Assembly: GCF_018614525.1 (NCBI RefSeq)
Contig: NZ_JAGGOL010000070.1
Coordinates: forward strand, 1-64,000
Direction: 5' to 3'
Length of the DNA: 64,000 nucleotides
Source: Streptomyces sp. ISL-11
GTDB lineage: Bacteria; Actinomycetota; Actinomycetes; Streptomycetales; Streptomycetaceae
The position numbers and the translations under genes were made by a program. The notes beneath the pieces are model-generated. The model was not told where the DNA came from and searched no databases. It was given only the letters and a program-made list of their open reading frames with translations. Shown here piece by piece: positions 25,862-33,448 of this stretch; the stretch's first letter is position 1, and each line of letters starts with the position of its first letter.

Positions 25862-26169
25862 GTGCAGCAACCGCTGCTGCGGATCGATCCTGCGCGCCTC
25901 GCTCGGCGTATAGATCAAAGAAGCCCGGATCGAAGAGATCGATCCCTTCGAGGAAGCCACCGCGGATGGTGGGCAAGCGGGCCGGGCTTCGGCGGCTCGG
26001 AGGGCCCATCTCCCGTAACCAGGAACGATCACGAGGTGTGTCAGTTATCCCATCTTGACCTTCGGACCCCTAGGCGCCAGAAGGCTTCGGTGTTCGACCC
26101 CCCGCTCATTCCGACGACCGTTATGGCCTGGCCGGAAGGAAGATCGGCTGAATCCGTCAAACTGCTCAT
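25862..26169 (-). pseudogene. Broken 5' end of a second type I PKS (KS domain)
   Basis: Minus strand, ATG 26169 with GGAGGA eight bases upstream. It reads MSSLTDSADLPSGQ, then ITVVGMSGG and EAFWRL, the normal start of a PKS ketosynthase. The frame is then lost. KS sequence resumes near 25995 as LPTIRGGFLEGIDLFDPGFF and, after another shift, TPSEARRIDPQQRLL. Compare LPTVRGGFLAGLDRFDPGFF and SPREARRIDPQQRLL in the intact PKS. The IS3 remnant cuts off the rest. So the cluster once held a second PKS between the kinase gene and the surviving PKS. Confidence 0.85.
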
Positions 26170-26268
26170 GATGTCCTCCTGGAGGGTCCGCTCATATCCT
26201 TGGGCGGGCGGCTGCCTGCCCTTTGAGACCCGGATCGAGGCACCTCTTGGCTGGTCGGTTACCTGGCA

Positions 26269-27792
26269 TCAGCGCCTCCGCTCTCTGAGTGCGTGGTAGA
26301 CGAGGGCGGCTACGGCGAGCAGGAGCAGACGAGGTGACTCGTCGGAACGCGCGCCGGGAATCCTGGATCGTTGGTGCAGCGCGGTGATATGGATGCCCAG
26401 TTTCTGGTTGGCCAGATCTCTAAGGATTTGCCGGCTGTCCGTGGGGGCCGTGCCGGCACTGATGATGAGGTCCAGAGCAGCGCGAGCGGCCTGCCCTTCT
26501 GACAGAGCACCTAGGGCAAAGTGGCGAAGAATGCCGCTGAGTTCTCGCGTGAATACTTCCGTCACAGCTATCTCGGGCGCCAGATAGCGGATGGAACCGT
26601 CAATGTTGGCGAATGACTTCCCGAGAATGGAAACCATGGGGCTGGTCTGTATTCCGCGTTTCGTACTCGACTTCAAGGCCTCGGTCAAGATGGTGCCGAA
26701 GTTCAGTTCCCCTAGGGTGGCCTTAGCGATCTTCGGCACGAGTATCGAAATGTCTGTGACGAATCCGGTGAGATTGGCCCATGCGGTGGGGTTTCCCATC
26801 TCTATCCAGGCTTTCGCAGCTCCAAGGCCGTCGTTTTCGGCGATGCAGATGAGGATGAGCGCGAGGGACATGCTCATACCGCGATCAACGCGTCCGACCA
26901 TCCCCCAATCGATAATCGTGGCACCCTCGTCAGGGTCGATGAAGATATTGCCTGGATGAGGGTCGGCATGAAAGAAGTTCTCGACAAAATAACCACGGTA
27001 CATGAATGCCAGCAGGTCCTGGCCGATGGCGATGCGGTCAGTGTCCTTGAAGTCATCCAGGTCCACGTCACGAATGCTCTTGCCCGGGGCAGGTGTCTGG
27101 ATCAGTACTCGTCGGGTAGCGTCCACGGCGTAGGGAACGGACAGGCGATCGAAAGTGCTGGCCATAGGTCGGGCGGCATCCATGTTATGGGCCTCGACTT
27201 GAAAGTCCAGTTCAGGGCGCATGGCGTCGAAGATCACGGAGAGCATGGTTTCGATTCCAATGGTGGCGTCGAAACGTGGAGCGCCTTTGGCGATTATGCG
27301 TGCGGATCTGCGCATCATGCGCATGTCGTCGTCCATGACCGCCTGGATGCCAGGGCGTTGTATTTTCACGACCACCGTTTCACCCGTAGTGAGGCCGGCT
27401 CGGTACGTCTGCGCCAGCGATGCTGTCCCGAGTGGGTTCTGTGTGTCGATGAAGGAGAAACGGTTGCGCCAGGAACGCCCGAATTCTTCCTCGAGCACGG
27501 TCTCCATATCGCTGAATGGAAGGACGAGGGCCTGGTCGTGAAGCTTTTCCAGTTCGCTGATGACCGTCGCGGAAACGAGGTCCGGGCGGGTGGAGAGCAT
27601 CTGGCCCACCTTGGTATAGAGGGGGCCTAAGCGCTCGAAGGCTTCCCTCAGTGCCACAGCGCGCCGTTGCTCAGACGTGAGAATCGGCGCCCCTGGGTCG
27701 GGGGCGGTCCGGGGCCGGTGGCGGCCGATTGCTTCCCGCGCCATGAGTCCTCCGGCCACCCGGGCCAGGAGGCGTGCGCGGGCGGCGCTCAC
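26269..27792 (-). CDS. ABC1/AarF/UbiB-family atypical kinase
   Basis: 507 residues from GTG or ATG-type start at 27792. Family motifs in order: the KxGQ signature LYTKVGQMLSTRPDL, the Ala-rich loop ASLAQTY, the Lys strand VVVKIQRPG, the catalytic FHADPHPGNIFID, and the metal-binding IDWGMVGR. A hydrophobic C-terminal segment (LLLLAVAALVYHAL) could anchor it in the membrane. UbiB/ABC1 proteins support prenyl-lipid metabolism as ATPase-like kinases. Here it lies upstream of a lost PKS and the surviving PKS on the same strand, so it probably belongs to the cluster, perhaps handling a lipophilic intermediate. A housekeeping function is also possible. Confidence 0.88.
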   Translation of the reverse strand: MSAARARLLARVAGGLMAREAIGRHRPRTAPDPGAPILTSEQRRAVALREAFERLGPLYTKVGQMLSTRPDLVSATVISELEKLHDQALVLPFSDMETVLEEEFGRSWRNRFSFIDTQNPLGTASLAQTYRAGLTTGETVVVKIQRPGIQAVMDDDMRMMRRSARIIAKGAPRFDATIGIETMLSVIFDAMRPELDFQVEAHNMDAARPMASTFDRLSVPYAVDATRRVLIQTPAPGKSIRDVDLDDFKDTDRIAIGQDLLAFMYRGYFVENFFHADPHPGNIFIDPDEGATIIDWGMVGRVDRGMSMSLALILICIAENDGLGAAKAWIEMGNPTAWANLTGFVTDISILVPKIAKATLGELNFGTILTEALKSSTKRGIQTSPMVSILGKSFANIDGSIRYLAPEIAVTEVFTRELSGILRHFALGALSEGQAARAALDLIISAGTAPTDSRQILRDLANQKLGIHITALHQRSRIPGARSDESPRLLLLAVAALVYHALRERRR

Positions 27793-28242
27793 CGGAGCAG
27801 CCGTGATGCGGGCAGACCGGCGTGGGGGGCCGCACGTCCGCCCAGCTGCCGGTAGGGGTGAGGCATGCCTTGTCGCGAGGAGAGTGGTAGCGGGTTGTCA
27901 CCCTCGAGCGGCTGGCGTGCTGAGCAACGCACCGGTATGTCTCCTCTTCGGCCAGATAGGTGCATGACTACTGATCGGCGGCCGGTTGCGGGGCCAAAGA
28001 GGCGGCCAACGAGTACAGGGCCGCCGTTACCCGGAGCCAGGCTGCTGGCTGGCCAGGGAGGACACGGGCGACACTGAGCCTGGACCGTGCCTCCCCCTGC
28101 GCCACCGATGCGCTGAGGCAACGCCAAGTGATTTTGGAATGCGGCCCACCTGACATCCAACATCCAATTGTGCCCCGCTACGTCTGGTGAGAGCTAGCGG
28201 CCACTGCGCACCGGCCCCTGGCCAGCCGCTCAGCTCACGACT
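27793..28242. other. Gene-free stretch between Cys-rich gene and kinase gene
   Basis: Open frames are Arg/Pro-rich without family resemblance. I see no RNA gene or strong hairpin. It is probably the promoter and leader region of the AarF-like gene. Confidence 0.5.
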
Positions 28243-28644
28243 CTAGGTTTCTTTCTTGCTCCGAGGCTTGTGTGGCCCGTCGTCGTCACTGTGCCCGTCT
28301 CCGCAGTGGCAGCGGTGGCGCTCTTCGCAGCCGCACCGGCGATCCTCGTGGTGGCACGGCTCACGGTGGCACTCTTCGCAGCCGCACCGGCGGTCCTCGT
28401 GGTGGCGCCGCTCCCGATGGCGGAACCGGCAGTCATCGCACCGGCACCGGTCAGGGTGATCATGCCGGCAGCGGTCTTTGCGGCAGCCACAGTCGTCCCA
28501 ACGGTCACCGCAGGAGATTTCATCCATTTCGCGCCTCCACTCTCGGGGCGCGTCGTAGACGCGGTTCATGACTTGTTCAACTACGCCCTGGGTGACGTCG
28601 AAGAACTCGTCGATTACCCGACTCATTCCAGTGGATCGTTGCAC
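28243..28644 (-). CDS. Cys/His-rich repeat protein, probable metal binder
   Basis: 133 residues from GTG 28644, with GGAGGA seven bases upstream. The first 40 residues form an ordinary charged helix (VIDEFFDVTQGVVEQVMNRV). The rest is dominated by Cys, His, Arg and Asp, including two near-identical 17-residue repeats (HHEDRRCGCEECHREPC and HHEDRRCGCEERHRCHC). About one residue in six in this tail is Cys. The pattern suggests multivalent binding of zinc, copper or iron-sulfur precursors, or a thiol-rich modified peptide. It is the first gene of the leftward arm, facing the hydrolase operon, with a 17-bp inverted repeat 35 bp upstream. No family recognised. Confidence 0.72.
   Translation of the reverse strand: MQRSTGMSRVIDEFFDVTQGVVEQVMNRVYDAPREWRREMDEISCGDRWDDCGCRKDRCRHDHPDRCRCDDCRFRHRERRHHEDRRCGCEECHREPCHHEDRRCGCEERHRCHCGDGHSDDDGPHKPRSKKET
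28321..28405. repeat. Two coding tandem repeats, 51-bp period
   Basis: Segments 28321-28354 and 28372-28405 differ at one base. They encode the duplicated 17-residue HHEDRRCGCE unit of the Cys/His-rich protein. Confidence 0.85.
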
Positions 28645-28679
28645 AGGAACTTCCTCCTGTCAGATGTCGTGGAGGGTAT

Positions 28680-28726
28680 TGGTTTCTGAGTCACGCTAAA
28701 TACATGAACGCGTGACTCAGAAACCA
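28680..28726. promoter_or_regulatory. 17-bp perfect inverted repeat in the divergent promoter region
   Basis: Arms 28680-28696 (tggtttctgagtcacgc) and 28710-28726 are exact complements, separated by 13 bp of AT-rich sequence. They lie just upstream of the Cys/His-rich gene. Arm length and spacing suit a dimeric regulator binding two sites, or a transcription-start hairpin. No regulator gene was identified nearby. Confidence 0.68.
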
Positions 28727-29611
28727 GCGATTGGGGCAGGCGGCTACGGCCGCTGGTTGCCCGGTTGGGTTCACGGCCCACTCGTGAAACGTGGCCGGTC
28801 ACAACTCTTTCCTTCTGCGTTGCTGTTGCCGAGATCATCGAGCTTAGCGACCTAATAGATCTTGTTGCTGCCGTATCGAGTTCACATCACACAATGGAGC
28901 CACCCGTATTGACATGTCAAGTGGGCGACCTCAAAATCCAATCTAGACGAGCGGATAGCCCGTTCAAGGTCAAAACGCCCTGGGCCGTCGTTAGCCAAAC
29001 AGGAGGAGGCGGATGCATCGGCTGCCACATTGTGCAACAACAACCTCAACAAGTGATTCTAACGTGAATCGCACATCGAAGCGAATATCGCTCCTATGTG
29101 CGCATGGAAGCATTCAAGCGATCTTAGGAGGAGATGGCCGCGCGTATCGTTCCACGTCGGCCCGCACGCGACCCGGTTGGATTTCTTCCCGGCGAGAGTG
29201 TCCCGGTCCCATCCCGCCGCCGCCTCATGACTATAATGACACTTTTTCGCCCGAGTGTTCTTCCCGGCCACGTTCATGCTGGTGTGCTGAGTGCTGGTAC
29301 CTCGAAGGAGCTCTCCGTGACCGAAAAGACACACCGTGCAATTCGGCGCTTATCGGCAGTATTTCAAAAAGTACTCTTCTGGCCGCCGCAACTGGCGACT
29401 TCCGTGTCTGTCGATTATTCCGGCCGCGCCGCCAAATGCTAATAGACTTCGTCAGCAGTGCTGAACCTATCCTCATCCCGGCAAGCGTGTATCGGTGCTC
29501 TCCGCGGCGAACGAGGCGATGGCAGCCATTGCTTTGGCGGCCCGCAATTATGCATTGCTATTAGCGCCGCCCCAATTTATCAACTTTCCCTAGAGGGAAT
29601 GGAGGAGAGGT
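28727..29611. other. Long, lower-GC divergent intergenic region
   Basis: About 880 bp between the two arms of the cluster is visibly richer in A and T than its surroundings and shows no recognisable protein family. It should hold the promoters of both arms. One short frame with a good ribosome site is listed separately. Confidence 0.6.
29134..29442 (+). CDS. Doubtful small ORF with strong ribosome site
   Basis: 102 residues from ATG 29134, preceded by AGGAGG at close spacing. The translation (MAARIVPRRPARDPVGF...) matches nothing I recognise, and the region is otherwise noncoding in character. It could be a decayed gene or a leader peptide. Confidence 0.25.
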   Translation: MAARIVPRRPARDPVGFLPGESVPVPSRRRLMTIMTLFRPSVLPGHVHAGVLSAGTSKELSVTEKTHRAIRRLSAVFQKVLFWPPQLATSVSVDYSGRAAKC

Positions 29612-30514
29612 ATGAGTGGAACGCAACATTCTCGCCAACCTGCTGTAAGGAAACACTGGCTGCACGTGCAGGGGGTACGAACACACTATCTTGAGGCCGG
29701 TCAGGGGCCAGCGACCCTGCTGGTACACGGCGATGGCGGCGCAGCCGACGGCTGGCTGGGGGTCATGCGAGGACTCGCTGGTACCCGCCGTGTCATCGCA
29801 GTAGAGCTACCCGGCTACGGCTTGACTCAGCCGATTGGGTGCCTCGAGCCTGCAGTGACCGCAAATTTCCTGTGGAAATTCGCGAAAGCAGTGGGTTTAC
29901 GCCGCCCCACCGTCGTAGGTCACTCTCTAGGGGGAGCCATCGCTGTGCACATGGCCCTCCAACACCCCGACCGTGTCCCCGAGCTGGTGCTGGTCAGCTC
30001 TGTGGGAATGGGCCGAGCCATCAACCCGGTCCAGATACTTCAAGCGGCTACTCCCTTGGGAGAGCTGTCCTTGTTCGCATCCAGACTGCCTTTCGGCCCG
30101 CAGCTCCTTACCGCCTGGGCAGCAGCAGAAGGCAGCTGGAATCCAAGGCGGCTCCCTGCCTCGTGGTGGCGGGCCCAGACAAAAGCAGCCTCCTCACACC
30201 GGGCCTTGAACACAGCGCTGCGCGCAGGCCGCATCGTCACCGGCCCCTTGGGACAAAGGCACCCTCTGCTTGATCAGTTGCACAAACTGCCGATGCCCAC
30301 CCTGGTGGTATGGGGAGCAGAGGACCAGCTGCTGCCCTCCTGGCAAGCCAAGGCCGCGCTCCGCCACCTGCGCCACGGGCACCTGGCGGTCTTCCCCAGG
30401 TGCGGGCACCTTGTGCCGATTGAAGCAGCGGGCCGGCTGCTCAAAGCTCTGCGCTCGTTCCTTGCGCACGCCGAAGCAGAGCGGACACGACACTGCCGCA
30501 CCGTCTCGAGATAA
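29612..30514 (+). CDS. Alpha/beta hydrolase
   Basis: 300 residues from ATG 29612 with GGAGAGG upstream. The fold is clear: HGDGG oxyanion region, nucleophile S105 in GHSLGG, acid Asp in WGAEDQLLP and His in CGHLVPIEA near the C-terminus. There is no signal peptide, so it acts in the cytosol. As first gene of the rightward arm, ahead of KAS III, ACP and KAS II, it could be a type II thioesterase-like editing enzyme, a final hydrolase or an esterase. The GHSLGG nucleophile elbow and lid-like insertion are general hydrolase features, so the substrate cannot be fixed. Confidence 0.86.
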   Translation: MSGTQHSRQPAVRKHWLHVQGVRTHYLEAGQGPATLLVHGDGGAADGWLGVMRGLAGTRRVIAVELPGYGLTQPIGCLEPAVTANFLWKFAKAVGLRRPTVVGHSLGGAIAVHMALQHPDRVPELVLVSSVGMGRAINPVQILQAATPLGELSLFASRLPFGPQLLTAWAAAEGSWNPRRLPASWWRAQTKAASSHRALNTALRAGRIVTGPLGQRHPLLDQLHKLPMPTLVVWGAEDQLLPSWQAKAALRHLRHGHLAVFPRCGHLVPIEAAGRLLKALRSFLAHAEAERTRHCRTVSR

Positions 30515-30724
30515 CTCCCTCGTTGAGCAGTGTGACAGCAGTGCCCCTTTCATCAGCAGTTTGCAGGCGTCAAATGCCGGCTGATAAGCCCATCTGCCCT
30601 GGGTCACACCACAACTCGAAAGCACCTTGGTCCCAATCCAGGGTCGAAAGGACTCACTGATGGCATCTCCTCAGGGGGCGCCCGGTGTTAACTACAAGCG
30701 TCAGAGCAGGCGTCGGAGGGCACG

Positions 30725-31726
30725 GTGAAACGTACGGCCGTTGTCCGTGGACTCGGCTCCTGGCTACCACCGCGGTTGGTGACCAACCACGACCTGGCAC
30801 AACAGCTCGACACGTCCGACGACTGGATCCGCAGCCGGACCGGTATCGGCGCACGTCACGTCATCACGCCGGGGGTGGCCACCTCGGACCTCGCCGTGCA
30901 GGCTGGCGCCAGAGCGCTGAAGTCGGCGGCCATAAAGGGGGTGGACGCCGTCGTGCTGGCCACGACGACACCGGACTACCTGTGCCCGGCGACGGCGCCG
31001 CTGGTCAGCGCCAGGCTTGGGCTGGGCAACGTACCGGCGTTCGACGTCGCGGCGGTGTGTACTGGTTTTCTGTACGCACTGGCCACAGCAGCCGGCCTGA
31101 TCTCCTCTGAGGTGGCCGACTGCGTCCTGGTGATCGGCGCGGACACTTTTTCCACCGTTCTCGACCCACAGGACCGCTCAACGCGAGCCATCTTCGGTGA
31201 CGGCGCGGGAGCGGTCGTCCTCGCCTCCGGCACCGCCGACGAGATAGGTGCACTCGGCCCCGTGCGCCTGGCGAGCGACGGAGCAGCCGCCAAATTGATC
31301 TACATCCCGTCGGGAGGCTCTCGAGACCCATTTCGCACGCCCACCGCCCGGCAGGCTGACCCGTTCTTCCGCATGGAAGGAAGGGCGGTCTTCCGCCAAG
31401 CCGTAGAGCACATGACCAGCTCGTGCATAGCGGCGTTGCACGATATTGGCTGGACGGTTGACGATGTCGATCTCCTCGTTGCACATCAGGCCAATCTGCG
31501 GATTATGCATGCGGTCACAGATCGGTTGGGAGTTCCTCGGTGCCGGTGCGCGGTGCACCTTGACAGAGTCGGCAACACTGCCGCTGCCTCCATCCCGCTG
31601 GCACTGGACAACGCGACCAGGAGCGGATTGCTGCTTCCCGGTCACCGGGTGCTGATGACCGCGTTCGGCGGCGGATTGACGTGGGGCGCCTGCACCATGC
31701 GCTGGCCCGACATCGAGCCGGGATGA
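30725..31726 (+). CDS. 3-oxoacyl-ACP synthase III (KAS III, FabH/RedP-like)
   Basis: 333 residues from GTG 30725. The catalytic triad is C112 (AAVCTGF), H254 (VAHQAN) and N284 (GNTAAAS), all in family spacing. It would condense an acyl-CoA starter with malonyl-ACP to begin a chain. The 210-bp gap from the hydrolase may contain its own promoter; the following ACP starts 35 bp downstream. KAS III, ACP and KAS II in this order mirror the function set RedP, RedQ and RedR, which build the dodecanoyl chain of undecylprodigiosin. That parallel is the main reason to infer a dedicated fatty-acyl primer pathway here. Confidence 0.92.
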   Translation: MKRTAVVRGLGSWLPPRLVTNHDLAQQLDTSDDWIRSRTGIGARHVITPGVATSDLAVQAGARALKSAAIKGVDAVVLATTTPDYLCPATAPLVSARLGLGNVPAFDVAAVCTGFLYALATAAGLISSEVADCVLVIGADTFSTVLDPQDRSTRAIFGDGAGAVVLASGTADEIGALGPVRLASDGAAAKLIYIPSGGSRDPFRTPTARQADPFFRMEGRAVFRQAVEHMTSSCIAALHDIGWTVDDVDLLVAHQANLRIMHAVTDRLGVPRCRCAVHLDRVGNTAAASIPLALDNATRSGLLLPGHRVLMTAFGGGLTWGACTMRWPDIEPG

Positions 31727-31761
31727 CCACCCCTACAACGAGATTCAGGGAGACATATCCT

Positions 31762-32016
31762 ATGAGCGACACCTACCAGCGTCTGGCCAGCCTGCTAGTG
31801 AAGCACTGTGGGCTGGAAGCAGACGAGGTCACCCCTGACGCAACATTCCGCTCATTGGAGGTGGACTCCCTTGCCCTGGTCGAACTCAGCCTGGCAGCAG
31901 AGCAGGAATTCGCAACTCAGATCGGCGAAGATGATCTGGACCTGGATGGGACAGTAGCGGACGCCGCCGCAGTCATCACAGCAAAGATTGCCCAAGGCTC
32001 CGGGACACAGGCATGA
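31762..32016 (+). CDS. Acyl carrier protein (RedQ-like), copy B
   Basis: 84 residues from ATG 31762. Phosphopantetheine attachment site S36 in LEVDSLALVEL; acidic and helical. It overlaps KAS II copy B by four bases (ATGA at 32013-32016). Similarity in length and serine position to copy A (LELDSLAVVEL) suggests the two arose by duplication or serve the same set of enzymes. Confidence 0.92.
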   Translation: MSDTYQRLASLLVKHCGLEADEVTPDATFRSLEVDSLALVELSLAAEQEFATQIGEDDLDLDGTVADAAAVITAKIAQGSGTQA

Positions 32017-33260
32017 CGTTCGACAACCAGACGCCCTTCCACGCCGCGATTACCGGCATCGGAATGGTGAGCGCGGCGGGAATTGGTGTCACGCAGGCAT
32101 GGGAGCGAATCCGGCTGGGCGAGAGCACAGCAGCCGACACGGTCCCCGAGCTAGCCGGCACCCGGGCTGACTTCGGCTGCGTGGTCCCCCGCTTCAACCC
32201 GGCCCAGCTGATCGGGCGACGGAAAGCCTGGCGTCTGGACCGCAGCAGTCAATTCGCTCTAGTCGCCGCGGCCGAGGCACTCATCGACTGCGGGTTGGAC
32301 ACCACAACATGGGATGCGGCGCGGGTCGGTGTAGTCCTTGGCTGCGGTATCGGCGGCGCAGCGACTTGGGAGAAGCAACACCATATCCTCCTTGAGGACG
32401 GCTTCGAACGAGTTTCCCCGATGCTCATCCCGATGCTCGCGGTCAACATGAGTGCGGGGTACATCGCTATGGAAACGGGCGCCCGCGGCCCTAACTTCGT
32501 CGTGGCGACCGCATGCGCGGCTGGTACATCAGCTATCGGTCAAGCCCGCGAACTGCTGCGCAACCGCGTCTGTGACGTGGTCATCACCGGAGGTACAGAA
32601 GCGTGCCTGATCCCATCGATCGTCTCCGGGTTCAGCCAAATGGGAGCTCTCTCGCGACGGCGGGCCGACCCGGGCGCCGCTTCCCGCCCCTTCGACACCG
32701 ACCGGGACGGCTTCGTGCCCGCTGAAGGCGCCGCCATTTTGATCCTGGAGAACGTGGCGGACGCGCAAGCCCGCCACACATCTGTCTATGCCCGTGTCAG
32801 CGGCTACGGTGCCTCCGCCGATGCCTACCACGCCACTGCGCCCGACCCTGAAGGTTTCGGGGCGGAACTGGCAATACGGGCAGCTTTGCGAGACGCTGGC
32901 CTGTCAGCTGATGATGTGACACATGTGAACGCGCACGGGACGTCGACTCCGCTGAACGATCTCGCCGAAGCACGAGTGATCCGACGCGTTCTGGGTGTCA
33001 AGCCAGCTGTCACCTCCGTCAAAGGGGTGATCGGACATGCTTTGGGCGCTGCCGGTGCCATCGAAGCGGCAGCAACCGCGTTGTCCATCCAACACCAACA
33101 GATCCCCGCCACCGCCAACCTGGAGACGCTCGATCCGGCCATCGAACTGGACGTGGTGACCAGGGCGCCCCGCAAAGCCAAGATCGACGTAGCGATCAGC
33201 AACTCGTTCGGCTTCGGCGGGCAAAACGCTGTCCTGGCCTTTACAGCGGCCGGGAGTTGA
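32013..33260 (+). CDS. 3-oxoacyl-ACP synthase II (KAS II, FabF/RedR-like), copy B
   Basis: 415 residues from ATG 32013. Active site C168 (TACAAGT), H308 (NAHGTST) and H342 (KGVIGHALGAAG); the GFGGQN loop is present. It is coupled to ACP copy B. It shares with copy A several stretches seldom so alike in housekeeping FabF, such as KMGALSRR/QMGALSRR, SRPFDT and AHGTST-LND, so the two look like paralogues. It should elongate the primer begun by the KAS III. Ketoreductase, dehydratase and enoyl reductase are not encoded here, so primary-metabolism FabG, FabZ/HadAB and FabI would be borrowed, as in the Red pathway. Confidence 0.92.
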   Translation: MTFDNQTPFHAAITGIGMVSAAGIGVTQAWERIRLGESTAADTVPELAGTRADFGCVVPRFNPAQLIGRRKAWRLDRSSQFALVAAAEALIDCGLDTTTWDAARVGVVLGCGIGGAATWEKQHHILLEDGFERVSPMLIPMLAVNMSAGYIAMETGARGPNFVVATACAAGTSAIGQARELLRNRVCDVVITGGTEACLIPSIVSGFSQMGALSRRRADPGAASRPFDTDRDGFVPAEGAAILILENVADAQARHTSVYARVSGYGASADAYHATAPDPEGFGAELAIRAALRDAGLSADDVTHVNAHGTSTPLNDLAEARVIRRVLGVKPAVTSVKGVIGHALGAAGAIEAAATALSIQHQQIPATANLETLDPAIELDVVTRAPRKAKIDVAISNSFGFGGQNAVLAFTAAGS

Positions 33261-33448
33261 AGCGATTTTCGGGAGCACGGTGCCCCGCGTTTCTTCAAAT
33301 GGCGCACGCTGGCTCACTGTGCTCCAGGCCCAGTTGTCCGGCACGCTGCCCCTGCCACGACCTTGGCCCCGGGCCCCGGGCCCCGCAGTGAAAGCCGGCC
33401 GAGCCGCTTCCACAATCCAGGAGCGATCGAACATCTGGAGGTTAAGAC

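Noticed and set aside
28321..28405. Short direct repeats considered as a CRISPR array
   Set aside because: Only two copies with a 51-bp period, in phase with a protein repeat, and no cas genes.
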